Positions 26,468 through 31,775 of a stretch of 44,738 nucleotides of DNA are shown here, in pieces. The notes below the pieces were generated by a model. It saw only the letters and a program-made list of their open reading frames with translations, did no database searches and had not been told where the DNA came from. The stretch comes from an uncultured bacterium (GTDB taxonomy: Bacteria; Verrucomicrobiota; Kiritimatiellia; RFP12; UBA1067): assembly GCA_902779075.1 (NCBI GenBank), contig CACZAK010000093.1, positions 1-44,738 of the forward strand, in the 5' to 3' direction. Within the stretch, counting starts at the first letter, position 1; every line of letters begins with the position of its first letter. The position numbers and the translations under genes are program-made.

Positions 26468-28084
26468 TCACAATTCCGAATAAGGGAGGATGTGTGTCTG
26501 CGTTTGCCGTGCCATGTTCGTGGGGCGCACGGCCTTCTCCAGAAACGCGAAGTAGCTGAACGGCCTGCCCTTGTAGCGATGGCCCGTCATGAAATGCCGG
26601 GCTGGGAGCATCGACGCCACCTTCGCGAGCATACCCTCCCGCACGCGGTCAAGCCGCCGCATCTGCATCTTCGTCTCGGCGCAGTCCGTCACGTTCGGGA
26701 ACGCCCCCGCCCAGCACATGTCGCAGTCCTTCACCTTCGCCGTCACATACCCCACGCCCTTCGCGATCAGCCCGTTGCGGAAACGTCCGAACCACTCCCT
26801 GATCACGGGACGCGGCTGGTCGGCCAGAATCCCGTCCTGCAGCTCCCGCACCGCCTTGGCCGTCTCGCGTCCGAGCGAGCGGATGTGCTTCGCGATCGAC
26901 TCCTTGCGGATGCGCGTCTCGCCGTCGTACCGCACCTGGCTGCCGAGGAAACTCACCCACGGCGCGCAGTCCGTCTCGCCCTTCTCCGCCTCGCGCCACC
27001 GGAACGGCCCCTTGCTCTTGATCGAATAGTACTCCGTCGACGAACCGTCCGCCGGTTTGTACACGAACGGACGCACCTCGTGCATCGGCAGGTCCAGCTT
27101 CGCCAGCGCCACCGCATACTCGTCCATCGCACGACGGCACATCGCCGCATCTGGATGCACGAACACCACATCATCGCAATACCGCGCATAAAACAGCCGC
27201 CCGTCATCCACATCCAGCACGGCCCGATCCGCCGCCGCCAGTACCAGATTCGCCAACACCGTCGAAAACGACCCGCCCTGCGGCAATCCCCTCCGCACAC
27301 GCCCTGCCCCCACCGCATACACATCCAAATACGCCTCCAACACCTTCCCCGCGGCGTCCTCAAACCCGATTTCCCTCCACCGCCCGCGCACCACCTCGTG
27401 CGAGATGCTATCGAAAAACTTCTTGATGTCGCACTCCGCCACGAACATTGGTGTCGCCATCTGGTAGGGCGCGGACTCCGGCCGCGCCGTCATCGCCTGC
27501 CGCCACTCCTGAAGTCGTACAATGGCGAGTTGATGCGACATGGACGAATCACGTCGAAATGAATAACAGCAATCCCCAAGAACACCCTCCAGCCTGTCGC
27601 GCACATACGCCGTCATGCGACTCAGAATCACGCGATCCGCCAGCCGCTCGAACGACGCCACCTCGCGGTACTGCATCACGCCCCCTTCGCGTCCCTTGGC
27701 GATCTTGAACATCTTCGGCGCCTCAAACGCCACCTTCCCCGAAAACACCGCCCCTTGCACCTCCCCCACCAGCCTCATCAAATTCTGCACCCACCGCAAT
27801 TGGCAACTGGCAACATTGGCACTGGCAACATTTCCACATTGGCAACATTCTCCCCCATTTCCACACTGGCAACATTCTCCCACGTCCCCGCACGCTCTCC
27901 TCACCGTCCGCCAAATGGCCTGCCGCCGCACCACATCCGGCGCAACGCCCTTCCGCTCCTTCACCCCGGCACGGCTCCACATCTTTCGCGCCGGCAACGT
28001 GCCACCCACGTCCTTGCCGGCGACCCGCCACTTCACCAGATCGCCCACAATCGCCTCAAACGAAAAATACTCCTCAAACTTCAT
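26468..28084 (-). CDS. Reverse transcriptase copy 2 (intact), class unassigned
   Basis: 538 residues from ATG 28084 (AAAGG upstream). Order of parts: N-terminal helical region (FEEYFSFEAIVGDLVKWRVAG), a Cys-rich repeat segment (~70-95), fingers (MQYREVASFERLADRVILSR), palm with CDIKKFFDSIS (~221, motif A), RGLPQGGSFSTVLANLVL (~266) and YARYCDDVVFVHPD (~301, catalytic Asp pair), then a thumb-like C-terminus ending SYFAFLEKAV...PYSEL. The final SYxxxLxxA block recalls the tail of several bacterial RT groups. No maturase, endonuclease or protease domain is seen. It is not a typical group II intron, DGR or retron RT. A GGTAG-type repeat is inserted in frame just before motif A (27463-27488). It lies 79 bases downstream of RNA copy 2, itself 24 bases after the DUF3127 gene. 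Confidence 0.85.
   Translation of the reverse strand: MKFEEYFSFEAIVGDLVKWRVAGKDVGGTLPARKMWSRAGVKERKGVAPDVVRRQAIWRTVRRACGDVGECCQCGNGGECCQCGNVASANVASCQLRWVQNLMRLVGEVQGAVFSGKVAFEAPKMFKIAKGREGGVMQYREVASFERLADRVILSRMTAYVRDRLEGVLGDCCYSFRRDSSMSHQLAIVRLQEWRQAMTARPESAPYQMATPMFVAECDIKKFFDSISHEVVRGRWREIGFEDAAGKVLEAYLDVYAVGAGRVRRGLPQGGSFSTVLANLVLAAADRAVLDVDDGRLFYARYCDDVVFVHPDAAMCRRAMDEYAVALAKLDLPMHEVRPFVYKPADGSSTEYYSIKSKGPFRWREAEKGETDCAPWVSFLGSQVRYDGETRIRKESIAKHIRSLGRETAKAVRELQDGILADQPRPVIREWFGRFRNGLIAKGVGYVTAKVKDCDMCWAGAFPNVTDCAETKMQMRRLDRVREGMLAKVASMLPARHFMTGHRYKGRPFSYFAFLEKAVRPTNMARQTQTHILPYSEL
27463..27488 (+). repeat. GGTAG-type 26-bp palindromic repeat inside RT copy 2
   Basis: GGTAG, arm GGCGCGGAC, loop TCC, arm GGCCGCGCC with one mismatch. 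It adds residues just before the motif A strand (read as ARPESAPYQ). RT copy 1 lacks it. Confidence 0.75.
27799..27882. repeat. GGCAACATT minisatellite inside RT copy 2
   Basis: Same array as at 24559-24642, with small differences; encodes ECCQCGNGGECCQCGNVASANVASC. Two CCQCGN units give a possible four-Cys metal site. Confidence 0.7.
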
Positions 28085-28163
28085 TGCACACCTTTCCTTC
28101 TGCTCACTTCATCCTACTTACTTTCCACCTATTCACTATTCACTATAACCTATTCATTAAAAT

Positions 28164-28301
28164 GAGTCGGTGCCGGGAAGCGGAATCGAATGATCCGATT
28201 GCTTCGATCTCCCAGGGAGGACGCGGGCATCGCAGCCCACGCCCCTTCATCCCCGGACTGATGGCCGCACACCGCGGCAAGCCCTTCGCCGGCACCAACT
28301 C
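28164..28301 (-). ncRNA. RT-associated structured RNA, copy 2
   Basis: Closed by a 13-pair stem (GAGTTGGTGCCGG with CCGGCACCGACTC, one U-G). Hairpin 1 is GCCGCG-GUG-UGCGGC with one G-U; hairpin 2 is GGGCGUGGGC / GCCCGCGUCC, all ten positions paired if G-U is allowed; hairpin 3 is CUCC-CUG-GGAG; hairpin 4 is AAUCG / CGAUU. The changes from copy 1 pair only when read on the minus strand (on plus they give A-C). It is the copy next to the intact RT and intact DUF3127, and so is the best candidate for the active RNA. Confidence 0.85.
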
Positions 28302-28325
28302 CAAAACTGTCATGCGACCTCGACA

Positions 28326-28676
28326 TCAGAACGGGATTTCCCTGTCGTTGTCAAGTTCGGCCGTCACGTCATCGGGCACGGCCACCTCCGGCACCGGCAC
28401 CGTCTCGTCCAGCCGTTCAAGGCGCAGCGCCGTCAGGTCGGAGAAATAACGCACCTTCCCCGTTTTCGGGTCGGTCCACTCGCGGCCGTCCACCGCGAAC
28501 CCCACCTTCACGCGCATACCCGGCACAATGCCATCGAGCTTGGCGGCATTGTCCTTCTTGAAGGCGAACGCCACCACGTTCGGCCAGTTCCCTGCCCGCT
28601 CCTCCTCGACGACCAGATCCCGCTTCGTGAACCCGCTCGCGAACGTCTGCTTTACCTTTCCTGTGAACTCGTACAT
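28326..28676 (-). CDS. DUF3127 family protein, probable OB-fold single-strand nucleic-acid binder
   Basis: 116 residues from ATG 28676 with AAGGAAG upstream. MYEFTGKVKQTFASGFTKRDLVVEEE, PNVVAFAFKK, VKVGFAVDGREWTDPKTGKVRYFSDLTALRLE match DUF3127, whose members look like small OB-fold ssDNA-binding proteins. The acidic end (DDVTAELDNDREIPF) resembles the partner-binding tail of SSB. It lies 12 bases after the ADP-ribosylglycohydrolase stop and 24 before RNA copy 2. A role in holding the RNA or its cDNA for the RT is a natural inference from order alone. Confidence 0.8.
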   Translation of the reverse strand: MYEFTGKVKQTFASGFTKRDLVVEEERAGNWPNVVAFAFKKDNAAKLDGIVPGMRVKVGFAVDGREWTDPKTGKVRYFSDLTALRLERLDETVPVPEVAVPDDVTAELDNDREIPF

Positions 28677-28688
28677 AGTCAGTCTTCC

Positions 28689-29496
28689 TTACTTGTTTTC
28701 GAAATATCCCAAAACCCTGCTTTCAAAATCGTGCAGCGCATCAAGAAGAGGCTTGTCGAGGAACGTCTCCGCCTTCAACCGAATCCCTTCGGGGACACCG
28801 TAGTACGCGCCGGTCACGGCGCCGCAGATGGCGCCGATCGTATCGGAATCGCCGCCGATCGAGATTGCGTTGCGGATGGCATCCTCAAACGAGGTCGATT
28901 CGAAAAACGCCTCCAGCGCCTGCGGCACGGAACCCTGGCAGGAAACGTCAAACTCATACGTCGGGCGAATTTCGTCAAGGGTGAAATCGAGCGGATAGTA
29001 GTCGCGCACGACGACTTCCCGAATTGCCTCCATCGACTTTCCCGTCCGCGCAAGGAACGTCGCGACGGCGGTTGTCTCCGCGCCCTTGATGCCCTCGGGG
29101 TGGTTGTGCGTCACCTCCGTGACGGCGCGGGACATCTCCTTCACCTCGTCGAGCGTTCGCCCGGCCCATCCGCACGCGCTCACGCGCATCGCCGCGCCGT
29201 TGCCCCAGCTGTTGTAGGGCTGGGGATCGTCATCCCTCAGCCACCGCCTGAACGAACCACCGTACCCGGCATGGGGGAACTGGCGGCCAAACGCCTGCAT
29301 GCTTTCGATCGCCGCCCTCGACAGCGTCCGCCACGGCGAGCGTCATCACGGTGTCATCCGTGAATGAACACGAATACCTACCATCCTCCGTCCCCTTGAG
29401 GAACGCGAACTGCTTGCTCTTGCGGTTGTGCCACTCGAACCGCGACCCCGCAATGTCGCCGACGATCGCGCCGATCATTCCGTTTTTCTTGCTCAT
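28689..29496 (-). pseudogene. ADP-ribosylglycohydrolase, frameshifted
   Basis: Start ATG 29496 (AAGGAAG upstream): MIGAIVGDIAGSRFEW and FTDDTVMTLAVADA carry the first metal-binding acidic cluster. Near 29310-29335 the frame changes and a short linker seems missing; it resumes as AAIESMQAFGRQFPHAGYGGSFRRWL, then NSWGNGAAMRVSACGW, VTHNHPEGIKGA and SIGGDSDTIGAICGAV with the second metal cluster. This is the DraG/ARH family that removes ADP-ribose from proteins or nucleic acids. It fills the enzyme slot of cassette B. Most motifs survive, so the lesion may be recent or a sequencing error. Confidence 0.8.
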
Positions 29497-29643
29497 TTTC
29501 AACTTCCTTACTCTTTCTTACTCGTGTTCCATCAAAGAATCTTACACGTTAAAAAACGCTCTCCCCCTCGTTTTCTTACATCCCCTACCACCCCGCGACC
29601 ACAGCATCGGGAGGGGGTAGCTTGCTGCAACCGAAAATTTAAC

Positions 29644-29784
29644 GGAGAAGGTGCCGGGAAGCGGAACATTACGCCGAACGCCATTTCGATCTCCCATGGA
29701 GGACACGGGCTTCACAACCCGCATCCCTTGAGCCCCAGACTGATGGCCGCACACTGCGGCAAGCCCTTCGCCGGCACTAACTCC
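29644..29784 (-). ncRNA. RT-associated structured RNA, copy 3 (without adjacent RT)
   Basis: The terminal stem is weaker (GGAGTTAGTGCCGG against CCGGCACCTTCTCC, three central mismatches). Hairpin 1 is perfect; hairpin 2 is GGAUGCGGGU / GCCCGUGUCC, fully paired through three G-U/U-G steps on the minus strand only; hairpin 3 is CUCC-AUG-GGAG. The 3' third (AAUCG/CGAUU hairpin) has diverged. It begins 5 bases after the stop of the small acidic gene and precedes the ADP-ribosylglycohydrolase rather than an RT, so it could work in trans with the RT, or be a relic. Confidence 0.75.
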
Positions 29785-29789
29785 AAAAG

Positions 29790-29993
29790 TCAATCCCTGA
29801 ACTCAATAATGTCGGACGCCTCCACGTCACTGCCATACACATCATTCCAACCAGACTCTTCTTTCCAATCGGGCGTGTCTTCCCAATCGTCATACGAGTC
29901 GCCGTAGTCCGGCGTGTCATCCGGCCCTTGCATATCCTCGCCGTCCAGCATTCCGCTGTCGTGGTTGATGTCTTTGAATAGGTTGTTGTACAT
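29790..29993 (-). CDS. Small Asp/Glu/Trp/Tyr-rich protein
   Basis: 67 residues from ATG 29993 with AAGGAG six bases before it. After a short start (MYNNLFKDINHDSG) it becomes strongly acidic with spaced aromatics: DYGDSYDDWEDTPDWKEESGW, aligned in spirit and in part of its DNA with the protein at 26218-26409. A -10-like box (TGCGATAAT) lies at 30035-30043. It opens cassette B. Possible DNA mimic, OB-fold partner or antitoxin-like inhibitor; none is shown. Confidence 0.7.
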   Translation of the reverse strand: MYNNLFKDINHDSGMLDGEDMQGPDDTPDYGDSYDDWEDTPDWKEESGWNDVYGSDVEASDIIEFRD

Positions 29994-30034
29994 GCGTTTC
30001 TCCTTGCCCCACCTTCTTTGGTGAAAGCGAGAGT

Positions 30035-30043
30035 ATTATCGCA
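30035..30043 (-). promoter_or_regulatory. Extended -10 box TGCGATAAT
   Basis: About 41 bases upstream of the acidic protein gene at 29993; probably the promoter of the whole cassette B. Confidence 0.45.
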
Positions 30044-30157
30044 TATCCTTATCACCAATATGCTATGTTGGACATCCGCAGATATCCACTATCCTCAGCA
30101 ACTGGCAACCAGCGAGGCCGAGTTATCTCATAACGCAGCGTTAATGCACACTTGCGG

Positions 30158-30484
30158 CTAATGCGCTACGGCCTTTGTCTGAAGACTGGAATGCTTTACC
30201 TCTGGCCGCGTCTGCTCAATAAGGCCTGCCCTTAACACGGGACGGATATATCCCTCACGAAGATAGTTTCGATCACGAATGTGTAACGCCTTAAGCAATT
30301 CGGACGTCCCAAGTTCTATGTCTTTGAGTACAAACAGAATCCGTTTCAGTTTTCCGTCAACTGGTGGGGTGACTGGTGGGGTATCAGGGTGGATCGTGCC
30401 GACTTTTGCCCCACTCTTCTTCACACCATAGGACGAATCGTCCACGGCTGCAACAAGCTGTTCGTCCGTGAATCCGTACAACAA
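30158..30484 (-). pseudogene. Winged-helix fragment, Fic/AlbA-regulator C-terminal type
   Basis: The frame starts just after the DUF1016 gene and has no ATG start (TTG at 30484). Residues ~45-105 (LKRILFVLKDIELGTSELLKALHIRDRNYLREGYIRPVLRAGLIEQTRPE) match the winged helix at the C-terminus of Fic-like and AlbA_2 regulators, where the last segment normally reads ..KPNSRLQRY. The N-terminal catalytic or sensor part is missing, so this is probably the tail of a lost gene. Confidence 0.5.
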
Positions 30485-30490
30485 GTTCCA

Positions 30491-31687
30491 TCAATTGATT
30501 CCCTTGCCATCATCAGCGGAGGACGCTTCGGACAACAGCGCCCGAGCGCCATCAAGGAGTGGCGCCAGTACCTTGTATTCTTCCGGCACGTCGGCAGAGG
30601 AGCGATATGTCGCAACGCCTATTGGACGCGCCATATCACGCACAGCCAACTCTACTACGCCGCGCTTCATTTCGTGGCACAGAACGAGTCCGATGGACGG
30701 ATTCTCGTCATCGCGCTTCACATATTTGTCGAGGCAGGACAAATAGAAACTCAACTGACTTAGGTACGCCGGCTTGAACTTGCCTTTCTTGAGTTCAATG
30801 GCGACAATGCACTTCAAGGCACGATGGTAAAACACAAGGTCGGAGTAGAATTCCTCGTCTTCCACTACAAACCGCTTTTTCACATTCATGAAACAAAAGT
30901 CGTCTCCAAGCGCCTGAATGAGGTCTTTGACCTTCATCACCATCTCCATCATCCACTCTGGCTCGTCCCGCTCCTGCTCCGTCTCGTTCAGGTCCACGAT
31001 GTTGACGAAATCGAGGAGGTACTCACTCCTGAATGCCTGCACAGCGCGCCCAACCTGGTCGTCGTCGGGAATCGTCAGCACAAAGTTGTTGACGGCATGG
31101 CCTTCCGTCGCGTATTCTTTTGCCCTTATGTGCTGCTGCAACTGCCGATACGACCAGAACAAGGACGCGGACTTGCGGATGTAGAACAACCTCTCCTCGG
31201 TTGTTTTACACGAGCGAATTATGTCCATGTGCTGCGAAAAACCAATGCTCAGAAATGCGCCGAGGTTGAATCCGCGCAATTCGCCAGACGCCGTCTGGCA
31301 AATTGCGTCATCCCCGCTTCTCGCCAATTCGATAGACACTGTCTGGCAAATCTCGCCCGCCACGGGATTGCCCATCAGCAAAGGAGCCCATTCTTTGAAG
31401 AACTGCCGCATATTTCGGATATTCTGAGGCGAATATCCGCGCAGCCCCGGCAACTCAATGGACAGGCGGCGTGAGATTTCCTCAATTACGCCTGTCCCCC
31501 ATTGTCCTTCGCGAGTCCGCTTCATTGCGTATGCCCCCGTTGCGAAATAGAGCTTCAGCATTTCGGCATTGGCCATCTTCGCTGCGGTGTAGCGCGCCCG
31601 TAAGATCATCGTCTTGATGGTCTTGACGTCCTTGACTATGTTTTGAATGTCCATAGGCTCGATTGTCTGGTTCTCTTCGCTTTTCAT
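30491..31687 (-). CDS. DUF1016/YhcG-type PDDEXK nuclease
   Basis: 398 residues from ATG 31687 (GGAGG upstream at the promoter-proximal side). The N-terminal helical region (RARYTAAKMANAEMLKLYFATG, GWGTGVIEEISRRLS-type stretch, LRGYSPQNIRNMRQFF) is the DUF1016 N domain, and the C-terminal part has the PDDEXK core FYSDLVFYHRALKCIVAIELKKGKF, with Asp, Glu and Lys in place. Such proteins occur near restriction systems and in defence islands and have been linked to phage or DNA-junction processing. A short direct repeat in the middle (SIELARSGDDAICQTASGEL) duplicates CQT/SxEL. It has its own -10 box. Confidence 0.85.
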   Translation of the reverse strand: MKSEENQTIEPMDIQNIVKDVKTIKTMILRARYTAAKMANAEMLKLYFATGAYAMKRTREGQWGTGVIEEISRRLSIELPGLRGYSPQNIRNMRQFFKEWAPLLMGNPVAGEICQTVSIELARSGDDAICQTASGELRGFNLGAFLSIGFSQHMDIIRSCKTTEERLFYIRKSASLFWSYRQLQQHIRAKEYATEGHAVNNFVLTIPDDDQVGRAVQAFRSEYLLDFVNIVDLNETEQERDEPEWMMEMVMKVKDLIQALGDDFCFMNVKKRFVVEDEEFYSDLVFYHRALKCIVAIELKKGKFKPAYLSQLSFYLSCLDKYVKRDDENPSIGLVLCHEMKRGVVELAVRDMARPIGVATYRSSADVPEEYKVLAPLLDGARALLSEASSADDGKGIN

Positions 31688-31705
31688 TCAACAACCTCCG
31701 CTTAA

Positions 31706-31714
31706 ATTATACCA
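31706..31714 (-). promoter_or_regulatory. Extended -10 box TGGTATAAT
   Basis: 19 bases upstream of the ATG of the DUF1016 nuclease gene; separates that gene's transcription from the large operon upstream. Confidence 0.6.
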
Positions 31715-31775
31715 TATAACTTGTTCTTCGTCAGAACTTTCACCAACTCTTCCTCTGGGCTACATCAATCTTTCT

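Noticed and set aside
23246..28310. A classical retron
   Set aside because: Gene order (RNA before RT) is retron-like, but YCDD and QGGSFS, the large RT and the absence of a recognisable msr/msd with a branching G argue against it; left as unassigned.
28161..28340. A plus-strand peptide (ending LMAAHRGKPFAGTNSK) encoded by the RNA element
   Set aside because: The frame is shifted in copy 3 and the substitutions preserve minus-strand RNA pairing rather than protein sequence.
24964..29784. The three ~140-bp repeats as template/variable repeats of a diversity-generating retroelement
   Set aside because: Differences are not confined to adenines of one copy, none of the copies ends a lectin-fold gene, and the RT has QGGxxS rather than the SQ motif.
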